A stretch of 57,920 bases of DNA from Proteromonas lacertae (GCA_002245135.1 NGBS01000337.1:1-57920); one strand, 5' to 3'; counted from the stretch's first letter, positions 43,570 through 53,773 are shown. The notes: generated from the sequence alone by a model not told the origin. Numbers and translations: made by a program.

Positions 43570-44175
43570 CTAATTTTTTTGGTATACATTGCATAACTCT
43601 CCTATATTATATTCCCATAACCTACATATAATACTAAAATATGCAAAACTTTTGTCATATTTTTCATAATAAAGTGCAAACACAATTGAGCTTATTATTA
43701 AAAATATATTTATATATATAGTTTCATTTGTAAATATTGTATATGTAATATAAATTATAATTATGTATTGCCATTTCAATGAGACAAACCAATAATGTAT
43801 TAATACTGATTTATATTCACTTGAGTAATAATTTACTGACTTTATATACAATTTTATATTTAATAATTGAAAAATACAATATAGTATATCATATACTATA
43901 TCCATTCTATTATATTCTATTATTTTGTTAAATAATTATATTATTATTAGCAGAGCTATGTATGAAGGGGGTACTAATTTCCTAATCCTCTTTATAATAA
44001 ATAAGTATTTTGATGTGCTAACTCTTTTAATACTATTTAAGGTAAAGTAACCAGATATAAAGAGAAAAATATCAACTCCTATATATCCATTAGATAATAT
44101 AGCACTATTATAATGATATATGACAATTAATATAAATGCTAATCCCCTTAACCCTTGAATATCATTTCTTACCAT
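43570..44175 (-). pseudogene. Acyltransferase-3 (OafA-like) membrane protein, broken
   Basis: The ATG at 44175 opens MVRNDIQGLRGLAFILIVIY and GYIGVDIFLFISGYFTLNSI, the acyltransferase-3 signature, then KRIRKLVPPSYI. The frame stops at 43936. A second frame (43905-43570) gives HYWFVSLKWQYIIIIYI, an altered HxWSLxVExQF, and FSIICRLWEYNIGELCNV, the R-x-W-E-x-x-x-G block. The conserved Glu of VEEQ is replaced by Lys. The SGNH domain is absent. It is the fourth degraded member of this family in the window. Confidence 0.65.
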
Positions 44176-44237
44176 ATTTACAACTATTATAAATATTTAT
44201 ATAATAGAAAAATCTATATAAAAATACTTATTGTATA

Positions 44238-45401
44238 TTAAGAAATATGAATTAATTTAATTATGTTCTTAAAATCATTAATATTTACTTTAAATTTTTT
44301 AGATGTTGAAATATTTTCGTATATACCATAGTATTCTAATCCCAACCAACTTGCCAAAGTAAAATAACAAATATTATCGTAGTAAAATTCTATTATTTTA
44401 CACTTTCTATTACTTACTATTATATTCGACAAACCAGCTCCATGAGGAGCAATGATAAGTTTAGCATATCTAAAATAATTTAATGTCTGATTGAATGGTG
44501 TATTTGGATAGAAAATAACAATTTTATAATCCTTATATACTTTTAATATAATGTCATATACTTCTTTAAAATTTATTATATCTCTTTTTCCAAATCTTTT
44601 AATAACTACTATATCATATTTATATTGAGATGTTATTTTTAATCTCAAATAATGTCTCAATGAATAAAACTGAAGTGGTGAAGGAGGATAAGCACAAGTT
44701 CCTTTTTGGATTAATAATCTTTTAACAAATACATTTCCATATATAATTCTTGAATTATTGAAACCAAGAAAATTAAGATAATTCACACTAGCAGATGACA
44801 TAATATGTATTTTTATTGATTCATCTTTTAATAACTCAGGTATAAAGTATCCTATTTTTGGTAAACATTCAATAATTGAATGATATACTGCATGTCCCCA
44901 ATGTTGAGTAATTGATATTACTTTATCATAAATTTTAATATTAGAATAATTGAACTGAATATAAGGTAAAATAAAACATTTACATCCTCCATAGACTGTT
45001 ATATTCCAACATTTAGAATGAATACTCCCTCTGTATGATAAAAATACATCTTTAAAACCAAAAGTAAACATCTTATACACATTTATTTTGGTATGACTAT
45101 AATTTGATTTAAATATTTTTGTCTTTGAATTAAGTATATATATATGTGATTTGATTGATTTTGTCTTTATTTCTTTACTTAAGAACGTATATATATTAAT
45201 TGTCTTATTTATATCTTTTAAACAAGTAATCTTCTTTACATAGTTACATAAATACCTGTTATTTATATAATACAACATCTTAAATGTTGAATATAAGAAT
45301 TTGTTTATTTCTATATCATTATTTTTTTTAACTAAATTATTAAAATATATAATGATTAAAAAAAGATAAAGAATATTACAATAACATCCATAATAAAACA
45401 T
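44238..45401 (-). CDS. GT61-family glycosyltransferase, 387 aa
   Basis: It has an N-terminal membrane anchor (NILYLFLIIIYF, residues 9-20). ISITQHWGHAVYHSIIECLP at 162-181 is the conserved H-W-x-H-x-x-x-E block and IIAPHGAGLSNI at 316-327 the HGAGL motif of GT61 (DUF563), the family of EOGT and plant xylosyl- or arabinosyltransferases. VVIKRFGKRDIINFKE near 265 fits the R-x-x-x-R block between them. The frame is intact with a TAA stop. It would add a pentose or GlcNAc to glycans or proteins in the secretory pathway; the donor cannot be inferred. The neighbours are the acyltransferase pseudogene and a methyltransferase. Confidence 0.75.
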   Translation of the reverse strand: MFYYGCYCNILYLFLIIIYFNNLVKKNNDIEINKFLYSTFKMLYYINNRYLCNYVKKITCLKDINKTINIYTFLSKEIKTKSIKSHIYILNSKTKIFKSNYSHTKINVYKMFTFGFKDVFLSYRGSIHSKCWNITVYGGCKCFILPYIQFNYSNIKIYDKVISITQHWGHAVYHSIIECLPKIGYFIPELLKDESIKIHIMSSASVNYLNFLGFNNSRIIYGNVFVKRLLIQKGTCAYPPSPLQFYSLRHYLRLKITSQYKYDIVVIKRFGKRDIINFKEVYDIILKVYKDYKIVIFYPNTPFNQTLNYFRYAKLIIAPHGAGLSNIIVSNRKCKIIEFYYDNICYFTLASWLGLEYYGIYENISTSKKFKVNINDFKNIIKLIHIS

Positions 45402-45819
45402 ATTAAATTATCTTCTAATTACAGTTATTGAAGAAATTATTTTGAATAAATTGTCTCTTTCATTTCCATAAAACAAATAAGAATATTGTTATTGACACTA
45501 ATAATATCATTATATTTGGTACTTATTTAGATGAAAGATTGTTACTTTTATACTTACTTTGTCATATATGAAACACATTAATATTTTATTTTTTGTTTTT
45601 ATGATAGGGTTTTCCTAACTAAAATGATTAGAATACTAAATAATAGAAATAAATTCATGTATTCTAATCATTTTGCATTTATTATTTAGCGCTAGCATTT
45701 GCTTTAGAGCCAGTGTTACACTTAATTCGAATCTTATTTCACCAGCAATGATGCACATCATAACACTATTGAAATATAATATATTTAAACAAATAAAATC
45801 ACTTTTATAGATATATAGA
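45402..45819. other. Gap with hairpin and capsid-gene relics
   Basis: 45540-45590 resembles the interior of the hairpin MITEs (TTACTTTTATACTTACTTTG). 45620-45668 is an inverted repeat (AAAATGATTAGAATAC... and ATTCTAATCATTTT) like the nested hairpin of that family. 45690-45760 reads on the minus strand as a shortened piece of the capsid N-terminus (see separate entry). Confidence 0.5.
45690..45762 (-). pseudogene. Relic of a major capsid gene N-terminus
   Basis: The minus strand gives EIRFELS, as in the capsid protein B segment DEIRFELSG, and at nucleotide level GAATAAGATT-like and AGCATTTGCTTTA pieces align with 13768-13870. Internal sequence is deleted. It is too short to be certain, but it suggests a further capsid module once lay here. 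Confidence 0.35.
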
Positions 45820-46611
45820 ATGAACATATTTGTATTTTTTGTTACATCTATTTTATTTTATGTTATTATCGAAACTTTGTATAACACATCATACAATATT
45901 AATAATAACAAGAAAAAAGTTGTAGATTTTAAAGATATAAACACTATTATAAATGTTATGACAAATTGTTCAATAGTGATTAAGAAGAATATGAAAATAA
46001 AAGTATATAATGATTTTATGAAATATGTTAACTATTTATCATGTACATGCAAAGGAATAGGATATTGGGATGGATTCTGTTTAAAGAAAAGTAATCTATA
46101 TGTTGGAGGTAATCAAGCTCATGATATTGGTTTGTCAAATGAATTAGCAAAATTATTTAAAGACAAAAGAGTGGTTGATTTAGGATCAGGCTTGGGTTGG
46201 TATTGTCCTGTTATATCAAAAAAATCTAGAGTATGTGACCAATATGATGGATCTGTAAATATAGAAGAAGTAACACAAGGTAAAGTAAAATATCTAAACC
46301 TAGCAGAACCAATAGAAATGGAGTGTAAATACGATATAGTAATGTCTATCGAAGTAGCTGAGCATATACCTAAAAAATTTGAAAAAACATATATAAATAA
46401 CTTAATAAAATGTGCTAAAGAAGCCATATTAATAACATGGAGTAGAATAGGTCAACATGGACATTTTCATGTAAATAATAAAAATAGAGAGGATGTTATA
46501 AAACTATTTGAAAAAAGAGGATTAAAATATAACTCACAAATAAGTGCCAAATTAAAAAATGTAACTAGTATTTGGTGGTTAAAAAATAATATATTATATT
46601 TTACTAAATAA
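45820..46611 (+). CDS. SAM-dependent methyltransferase with membrane anchor, 263 aa
   Basis: Residues 2-19 form the anchor (NIFVFFVTSILFYVIIET). VVDLGSGLGWYCPVI at 118-132 is motif I (D-x-G-x-G-x-G), CDQYDGS follows, and YDIVMSIEVAEHIPKKF near 167-183 is the motif IV/post-I region (SxExAEHIP) of class I methyltransferases. Upstream, GIGYWDGFCLKKSNLYVGGN and AHDIGLS look like a substrate region. The frame is intact with a TAA stop. Position among glycosyltransferase genes and luminal topology suggest sugar methylation. The motif set differs from the methyltransferase at 25768-26731, so the two are not recent copies. Confidence 0.7.
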   Translation: MNIFVFFVTSILFYVIIETLYNTSYNINNNKKKVVDFKDINTIINVMTNCSIVIKKNMKIKVYNDFMKYVNYLSCTCKGIGYWDGFCLKKSNLYVGGNQAHDIGLSNELAKLFKDKRVVDLGSGLGWYCPVISKKSRVCDQYDGSVNIEEVTQGKVKYLNLAEPIEMECKYDIVMSIEVAEHIPKKFEKTYINNLIKCAKEAILITWSRIGQHGHFHVNNKNREDVIKLFEKRGLKYNSQISAKLKNVTSIWWLKNNILYFTK

Positions 46612-48251
46612 TTATATCTTCATACAGACTCTTTCCAAAAACAAAATATCTTGGCATTTTACAATTAATGTTTATAAATACACACTTCTTCTAGTTTTAA
46701 ATTTCTTGCTATTCTAATACTTTGTCAATTACGAAATTTACCATATCAAAACGATCTTGTATGTGTACTTCAGTTATTTCTAACTCCTTCGAGGATGAGT
46801 TATCTCCTCCAGTGGTCAAGAAAGTATAAGACTCCTTACTATCATCTACTAGGTAAAAATCCTTCCTAGTCTACATGAGCCTGATAATGCTGAAGCTCCT
46901 ACAACTACTGATAGTTCCTTGCTTCTCAAGAAGTATGTTGCTGGTGTCTGCTCCCTTTATGAATCCTTGGTAGGTATATTTGATAATTGCTGTCATTGTC
47001 CACAACCACCAAGAGAAGTTCCTTGCGGATGCCTGGAAGGAGATGGAGGATGCTTTCTATGATGTTCATTTACAGCTAGAGTGCTTAATCCCCACGATCA
47101 TCACTGGGTATTGTATGTTACTCTTCACTACCCTTGAATATCACGATCCAGTAAAGTCCGAGAAGTACCATCAAGTGATCTACGATCAGTTATCCGTTAT
47201 CGTCAATGAGTTGAATGGGATGCTAGCGATAGTCGATAATTACCTGGATATCGTAAGGCATAACATTGATCCAAGAAAACTATTACTGCTAGTGACTTGT
47301 GATTCACGGACTGATCTACGTAAGCTAGTAGAAGCTACCTTCCATCGCGTCTATGGTCTTGACATCCTTAACGATCCTGAGTACTACAATGCATCTCCTT
47401 CAGTAAGTGTACTCCAAGACTACTTGCTTAACTGCTTCAACATCTTACCTGTGATCAATCGCCTGGCTAATGTTACGAAGTCCCTTAAGGAGTTCATCAA
47501 TAAGTATTACCTACTCGGTAAGGAGATCGCTGATCGTAGAACTCACAAGGTTCAAGAGATTCTATCATCCTCTGTCCATATCATCGATAGCAATTCAGAC
47601 TCTTAGTAACTAGCTTAAGTTGTAATTTAGTCCTTACCATTGCTTATTGTCTTGTGTTGGGTTGATCATCTCCTTGAACATCTCCGATATTGATCAATTT
47701 CCTTACCTTTGAAAGTCTCCAGTCCATTTCATTATCAATGTCAATGGAGTCATCGATAAGCAGGACGTAGACAGATGTGTGAAGCTTACCAGGAGATGTC
47801 TTCTTAAATCCACTACTCTTTACAACAACTACAATAGAATGATGGGAAGCTTAATAAGGAACTTACTAGCTGCTCAATATAGAAGTCCCAATGGTTGTTT
47901 GCATGGAGCTGACATCGTTGACATTTATGTGAACTACTCTATCATCCGTATTAAGCTCTCTGCACTCCGTTAGTACCGACTCTTATAGCTTCACGATAAT
48001 GATGTAGCCATTCCACCTTCTGAATCCTTTAACTACCTGGAGATGATCATTGATGATGCTGATACACTCCAGAGATCCTGGACGATGCAGAATCCCTAAT
48101 CAGCTCCTTGGAGTTGACTTCTAGGGAGCATCCTTGGTTTATTGATCATCCCCATACCACATCAAAGCTTACCAAGGTAATGATCGTGACTATTGTGAAG
48201 CAGCGCCATCTACAACTATACTTACTACAAGTCCACCACCATTAACAAAGT
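46612..48251. other. GC-richer mosaic of gene fragments, second copy
   Basis: This region corresponds to 22468-22860 but is longer and keeps parts deleted there. On the plus strand, about 46880-46985 (PDNAEAPTTTDSSLLLKKYV) is followed after a frameshift by the frame at 46980-47606. On the minus strand near 47645-47770 a fragment reads VLLIDDSIDIDNEMDWRLSK. The pieces change strand and frame, as in a rearranged gene or a capture product. No family recognised. Confidence 0.5.
46980..47606 (+). pseudogene. Unrecognised helical protein fragment, 208 codons
   Basis: The frame opens without an ATG (TTG at 46980) directly after a frameshift and runs to a TAG. It reads as a folded, helical protein: EKFLADAWKEMEDAFYDVHL, YHQVIYDQLSVIVNELNGML and DLRKLVEATFHRVYGLDILN. 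A Ser/Asp tail ends it. The shortened relative at 22623 has lost the middle by two deletions. Codon use is GC-richer than in the glycosyltransferase genes. Function unknown. Confidence 0.45.
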
Positions 48252-48433
48252 TGAAACAGAGAAGGAAGGTACCTGATTCCAATTGCCATCTTACAAGGAG
48301 ATTACGATCACTCGGAGGATGACAATATATCTAAAACTAATTTATCTAATTATTGTTAATATATATGAAGGATGAAGATATATTATAAATTATAATTATT
48401 GGTAAAAGTAATTCATTCGTTAAATTATTAAAA

Positions 48434-49594
48434 TCAATATATATGATATAAATGTTTAATTTTATGAATATAATCTGAGTTTAATTTCTTTTTTTCATGT
48501 AATGTATAGTCATTCCAAAATGTATTTGATATATTGTTTTCAGATGAAGACAATCTATCTCTTTTATATTTTAAATTATTAATCATTTCCTTATTACACT
48601 TAATATTGCATAAAAGCAATAAAGAAAATGAAATATGGCCATCTTCAGCAGTTCTTGTATCATAAATATCATTATACCAAATCAACATCAACCATTTTCT
48701 GTGAATTAATAAAGGTGTTGCGCACCATTTCATTCCATTTTTTGATCCTGAATGATGTCCAAAGAATCCTTTTCCTTTTCCTTTTATTCTATTTATCCAC
48801 ATCATATGAGAAGATTTATTTAGAGGAAACCAATCATCATCATATATTAAGACATTATTATTAGGTGATAATAATGAAATGAGATATCTGAAATAAAACC
48901 CAGCAGGAAAATTCACTGCATGAATGTATATAATATCCCATTGAAGATGAGGCAATTTTACTATATTTCTATCATGAACAACTATAACATGCTTAGGTGG
49001 TTTTGTTTGATTAAAAAAGCTATTCATTTGAGTCATTAAATTATTTCTTTTATAAACAGTAGTCACAATTGTATAATTGTAGTTATATTTTTCTTCCTTA
49101 CATATACTTCTTTCTCTTATACTTATTTTATTATTCCTAAGAATGTTATATACATCATTATACTTACAATTTCTAAAAATATTTGTATGTATATGTAGAT
49201 ATTTAAGATATGAAATATTAAAATACATACATCCATTACTTATTCTTGATTTATCAATTCTATTAAATAATTCTATCTTCATTTTGTATTTCATATCTTC
49301 ACTACAAATAGTTATTATTTTTGATTTCACTATTATATTGTATAAAGGAATTAAAAATAGAATATCATCATATATTTCATTTGTTTCAATGTAATATATG
49401 TTCTTTTCAATTTTCATCTTATTTCTATTCTTTACATTATATATCACAATATAATTATCAATATACTTCCTTATATGTTTAAAACTAGTATTGCTATTTA
49501 TCTTTTCTATTATTGATATATTGTAAATACTATCACTCTTTGTAAATATTATATACATAAATAGCACAAATATTATTATATTATAATTATACAT
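48434..49594 (-). CDS. Type II membrane glycosyltransferase with DDD motif, second copy, 386 aa
   Basis: Identical in sequence to the protein of 23043-24203, with the same anchor, the TIVTTVYKRNN strand and the LIYDDDWFPL metal-binding motif. Keeping the frame intact in both copies is compatible with either very recent duplication or continued function. Its neighbours within the repeat are the same, but outside it lies next to the GC-richer mosaic on one side and element C on the other. Confidence 0.7.
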   Translation of the reverse strand: MYNYNIIIFVLFMYIIFTKSDSIYNISIIEKINSNTSFKHIRKYIDNYIVIYNVKNRNKMKIEKNIYYIETNEIYDDILFLIPLYNIIVKSKIITICSEDMKYKMKIELFNRIDKSRISNGCMYFNISYLKYLHIHTNIFRNCKYNDVYNILRNNKISIRERSICKEEKYNYNYTIVTTVYKRNNLMTQMNSFFNQTKPPKHVIVVHDRNIVKLPHLQWDIIYIHAVNFPAGFYFRYLISLLSPNNNVLIYDDDWFPLNKSSHMMWINRIKGKGKGFFGHHSGSKNGMKWCATPLLIHRKWLMLIWYNDIYDTRTAEDGHISFSLLLLCNIKCNKEMINNLKYKRDRLSSSENNISNTFWNDYTLHEKKKLNSDYIHKIKHLYHIY

Positions 49595-49733
49595 TTACTT
49601 AATATAAAGTAATTATATGTGTAATAGCTTTATATGTGTTATTTATATGTAATATATATTAGCAATTTTAATTGAATTGTTTATATATATCATTAAACTT
49701 GTTCCATTCATTATTACTTATGTAATTATAATT

Positions 49734-51128
49734 TTAATTAATTATTTTAAATTGTTTTAAAAATTTAATCTTCAATTTAGATGCAAATTGAATTGTCAAA
49801 TGATGTCTATCTGAATATACTGGACAACCTTCAATAGCATAACTACAACGACTATTAGAGCAGATATACTTATTCATATCTATATAAGATATTCTTTCAT
49901 TGTTTATAATTGGTAATTTATAAACAGATGCATTTACCCCTATAATTTTTTTAATTGTAATACATTCATAAGGATTTTTAGAGAAGTGGAAGTATCCTGA
50001 ACTATGTAAACTAAGTCAGTATAATTCAACAACAAATCTATATAATTATTAAAATATGATATTCTAGGTTCTGCTATTTCTCTTGTTAAATAATATCCTA
50101 TAATAATTAGTTTAATGTTATTAAAATAATCTAACATTCTCTTGATTATTTTCATATCTTTAACAATTGCATTATATTCTCTTAAATATATATGGATTGG
50201 AACATAATTATTTGAAATAAGATATGGCATAGTTATATTAAACCATTGTTCTACATTAGAATCACTAATAAATAAAGCAACATTATTTATTCTTGGTTTA
50301 ATGTTCTTTTTAAACGGACAATTTCCATTTTTATACCATATTTCCTTCCTTCCAGATATAATATCATCCCTATTATATGATACTATATTATTTGGCGCTA
50401 TATATAAATGCATCTTAATCATATTAATAGAATGCTGAATTAAAACTATTAATAATCCATGACATATTGTAAGAAATAATATTTGATATGGTAAATATAC
50501 TATTTTAAATCTTATTGGGTTTTCATAATATTTGGTAGATAAAAATGATATTAATTCGATATTCTGTAAAAAGAAAGTTGATAATAGAAGAATAAACAAA
50601 ATATATATTACTCTTCTTGTTGTTCTAGTATAAGATTGTTTTATAGCTATAATTCCATATAAAAATTCCCATATTCTAGAAAATAATGAGAAATATGAAT
50701 AACTATGATGATAATGACATTCTATGGCTGCATATAAAAAACTGGTTATATAAACTATACTAAATAGTTAATGAAAAAAGGAAACAATAAATAAAATTGA
50801 TGGTTTTTCACTTAGTGATAAATAATCTGTGGAAAGATAAATGTATCTGATATTTGAAATAGAAAGATCAACACTTAATATATCTAAATACAATGTCTTT
50901 TGATATACAATATTCATTTTAGAAGCTATATACATTGCAACAATCAATACTATAAATGAAACAGGTATTAATCTCATTCCTCTATGCAAATGATTAAGAA
51001 TGAAAGAATAAGAATATATCTACACCTAAATACCCAGATGATAAATAATTTTTGTTATAATGATATAAAAATACAGAAATAAGACAAATTCCTCTTATAA
51101 CTTGAATATCATTTCTATAACTACTCAT
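49734..51128 (-). pseudogene. OafA-like acyltransferase with SGNH domain, second degraded copy
   Basis: It carries the same stops and shifts as 24343-25737: N-terminal acyltransferase-3 signature from the ATG at 51128, deletion after GVDIF, RIWEFLYG block, SGNH block I (ISDSNVEQW) and block V (SDRHHLT) in another frame. Because both copies share all lesions, the gene was already dead when the block was duplicated. Confidence 0.7.
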
Positions 51129-51158
51129 CTTAAAAATGTTATATATGATTTTTACTAA

Positions 51159-51470
51159 TTAGTTATTTAAAGAATGTTTGCCAAGTTCTTTTTTACCTAA
51201 AACACATACACCATACGGATCAGATTTAATACTTTGTCTAATATATATATCTAATTTTAATTGTTCTAATAACTTATATACTTCATAATTTTCTTTAATA
51301 ACCCCATCTTTATAATGATAATAAATTGGTAACACCTTGTATCCTATTTCACTTAGAATATATTTTAATGCATAATATGAAAAATATATGAAATGTCCTC
51401 CTTTTGTCTGAAATTTAATTGCTTCATCTTTACTACTACAATAATTACTTTTCTTTTTGAATTTAAACAA
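51159..51470 (-). pseudogene. C-terminal third of the SAM methyltransferase, second copy
   Basis: SSKDEAIKFQTKGGHFIYFS to LGKKELGKHSLNN is identical to the end of the gene at 25768. An ATG at 51470 in unrelated upstream DNA (MFKFKKKSNYC) happens to keep the frame open. It lacks the SAM-binding motif and cannot be a functional methyltransferase. Confidence 0.65.
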
Positions 51471-51479
51471 AAATAATTA

Positions 51480-51961
51480 TTCCATTTGAATCCTCATCTT
51501 ATGATGAATCTATTTATGTAGTTAGTTAAAATTATAGAAAGTGAATGACATATAATTTCAAAAAATAATTCAATAAAAACAATCTCAATAGGATGGTCAA
51601 CACATGGTGTGATATGACACCATATAGTGACCATCCTATGTAATAAAAAACAAAACAAAAAAAAAATGGAGTTCAAGTCAAATCTCGAAACGCATCTATT
51701 TTTCTAAGTGTTATAGTTAGAGCTAGGATTAGTTTGAATACATAATAAATATATCAATTGATTTGTTTTCTTTTTCTCTATCTTTCTATGTATTTATTTT
51801 TTATGTTTGACTATAATCGAAATCTAATTTAAAAAAAACAATTTTGCGTATAATTAGCTACACATATATACATACACTTATAATAACCCCAAACAAACAC
51901 TATTATATGATAAATAATATTTCACTTTTTTAATGAAATTGAAATAGAATTACTGACTTAA
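51480..51961. other. Non-coding AT-rich stretch with a hairpin
   Basis: Apart from the inverted repeat at 51588-51639, I see no feature. It separates the glycan island from element C, and the left end of element C is probably in or near it, although no inverted repeat matching a right end is available within the window. Confidence 0.45.
51588..51639. repeat. Two-level inverted repeat
   Basis: ATAGGATGGTCA (51588-51599) and TGACCATCCTAT (51628-51639) are perfect arms. TGGTGT and ACACCA pair inside them. It could be a small hairpin transposon relic, a recombination site or a transcript-end structure. Confidence 0.6.
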
Positions 51962-52440
51962 TTAGCAGTCAAATATATCTATTGGTATGGCATCATCATT
52001 GTCATCATCAAATGCTTTTCTTCTTTTCTTTGTAGGTTTACCATTTGTTTGAATGATTTCATTGTCTTTCTTTTCTTCTTCTTCTTTTTCTTCTTGAAGG
52101 TGTTCTTCTTCTTCTCTATCTTCATTATTTTTAATAGTTTCCTTAATAGTTTTGATTAATGATTTCATTTTCAGAATAACATCTTCTTCAACTGGTTGTT
52201 TTTCAGCTGGCTCTTCAACTGGTTCTACAACTGGTTTATCATTTGTTAATTCAACATCACTTCTATTTCACTCTCTGTTTCAATCTCTTTTACTAAAGCT
52301 GCTACAACATTTCCCCATTCATCATCATATTCCATATTATAACCTGTTATCATATCTCCATCCCCTAATTCTGTCATTGTATCAGATGTTAATGTTTTTA
52401 AAGAATCATATATGTAGTCAATTTTACGATCTATCTATAT
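51962..52440 (-). pseudogene. Acidic, Lys/Glu-rich protein of element C, one frameshift
   Basis: The upstream frame (about 52440-52265) reads IDYIYDSLKTLTSDTMTELG and GYNMEYDDEWGNVVAALVKE. A one-base shift near 52265 leads to SDVELTNDKPVVEPVEEPAE and then MKSLIKTIKETIKNNEDREE, a Glu-rich coiled region, GKPTKKRRKAFDDDNDD (possible nuclear targeting signal) and the end IPIDIFDC with TAA at 51962. No start codon is certain. It looks like a disordered virion or DNA-associated protein. No family recognised. Confidence 0.5.
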
Positions 52441-52460
52441 ATTGATAAAACTTTTATAAA

Positions 52461-52793
52461 TTATACAATTGACTTAGGTTTTGACTTTTTATACTCCAAA
52501 CAATAAATTAATTCATTTTTAAAGTCTTTATAATAATCCACTCTAAACCTTGCATCTCTAATCCAGATGGATTTAAATCTATCAACCAGACTTTGTATAT
52601 TAGGTATTAATCTAGTGCCTTTAAAACTATATAACATAATATGATAAATATACTGGTATCTACTTAAATATTTGAAGTTTTTAGCTACATCTTGTAAATT
52701 AACCAACAAAATGTCATATTCAGCTTCATCATGTACTACTTTTACTTTTACTCTGTAAACTACTTCTTGTTTTAAAATAATTTTGTTATCCAT
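52461..52793 (-). CDS. Hypothetical protein of element C, 110 aa
   Basis: It opens MDNKIILKQEVVYRVKVKVV and ends SKPKSIV with TAA. The N-terminal 35 residues alternate as beta-strands and the remainder is helical with many aromatic and basic residues (SRYQYIYHIMLYSFKG). No membrane segment or known motif. It lies 20 bases downstream of the acidic protein's apparent 5' limit on the same strand, suggesting linked transcription. Confidence 0.5.
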   Translation of the reverse strand: MDNKIILKQEVVYRVKVKVVHDEAEYDILLVNLQDVAKNFKYLSRYQYIYHIMLYSFKGTRLIPNIQSLVDRFKSIWIRDARFRVDYYKDFKNELIYCLEYKKSKPKSIV

Positions 52794-53198
52794 GATGATA
52801 TTTCAAAATAATTAACAATATAACTGCCAAACTCAAACCAGTATTCAAACTTGTATATTTTTAATATTTATATACAGGGTTAGCACACAATCTAACTATA
52901 ATTTATATATACTTACTAGGGTATATACCCATCTCAATTATATCAATATCTCATTTCAGGCAATAATCTAAATCATCTTTGATTATGAAACATATATGAA
53001 ATCTAACTACATAAATCGATTGCTCATAATATGCTATATAATAAGAAACACATCAGATTATTCATTATGTCAATGGATCGTGAGATATTATTTTTTTAAA
53101 CAAACCTCAAACATTTGTATTACTAAACAAACAATAACTTTATTGATTAGACCCATAAAAATTTAATAATATATATAATAGCAAAAAATACAAAGAAT
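52794..53198. other. Divergent intergenic region of element C
   Basis: 405 bp of AT-rich DNA between two divergent genes. It contains the perfect palindrome GGGTATATACCC at 52919-52930, a possible regulator or initiator site. No coding frame. Confidence 0.45.
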
Positions 53199-53669
53199 AT
53201 GCCTGACCATTTAACATATAATATGCTTAGACAACCTAACGGTGAATATGCTTTTTATATTCATAGATATAGGGACAATAGAGCACATAGATGGGTCATT
53301 CAATTTCCATTTAAAACAATGAAAATATTAAAAAGAAATAAAGTAAAGGTGTTTATATGTGGTTCACTCAGAACTAATAGAAATGATCCAGAAGTACTAG
53401 GTGATTATAGACATCATGGTGATCAATTAATGATAAACCTCAAAACCTATGGGTATGACAGAAGAGCTTCAATATTAGTAATGAATAGAAAATTAAGAAA
53501 TGGAGAACATGAGTATGCAGATGGTGATTGTATTCCTCAAAAATTTAGAAAATATGCTTTTCATCATATGAGTTATCAATGGAATGGAGGGAATTTTTAT
53601 CGCATACATCCAGTTGATAGAAATGTTGCTGATGGAATTAGTAGTAGTAGTAGTAGTGACTCTGATTAA
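53199..53669 (+). CDS. Hypothetical basic protein of element C, 156 aa
   Basis: It opens MPDHLTYNMLRQPNGEYAFY and has an Arg/His-rich body (HRYRDNRAHRWVIQFPFKTM, GDYRHHGDQLMINLKTYGYD). It ends in an Asp/Ser tail (SSSSSSDSD) with TAA. Alternating hydrophobic stretches such as KVKVFICGSL suggest beta-sheet. No homologue is visible in element A or in what remains of B. No family recognised; the position next to the AT-hook gene suggests a late virion protein. Confidence 0.5.
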   Translation: MPDHLTYNMLRQPNGEYAFYIHRYRDNRAHRWVIQFPFKTMKILKRNKVKVFICGSLRTNRNDPEVLGDYRHHGDQLMINLKTYGYDRRASILVMNRKLRNGEHEYADGDCIPQKFRKYAFHHMSYQWNGGNFYRIHPVDRNVADGISSSSSSDSD

Positions 53670-53773
53670 ATACTTAAAAATTCTATTATTATTATATATG
53701 TTTGTTTTTGTTTGATAAGCATACTATTAATAGTTACTATATTTTAAATAATATCAATTATAAAAATCACAAC

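Larger units (their letters stand above)
48252..51438 (+). repeat. 3187 bp direct repeat, copy 2
   Basis: Matches 22861-26047 (offset 25391). The proteins compared are identical, including the lesions of the acyltransferase pseudogene. The left boundary lies in the GC-richer mosaic and the right boundary inside the methyltransferase gene, whose 5' two thirds are absent here. Confidence 0.9.

Noticed and set aside
46119-46427. Minus-strand frame inside the methyltransferase gene
   Set aside because: The opposite strand carries clear SAM-binding motifs; this frame has none.
21160-46611. Interpretation as a bacterial O-antigen cluster (contamination)
   Set aside because: GT17 and GT31 families, type II membrane anchors, divergent single-gene layout without operons, interspersed MITEs and a HYDIN fragment point to eukaryotic or eukaryotic-virus DNA.
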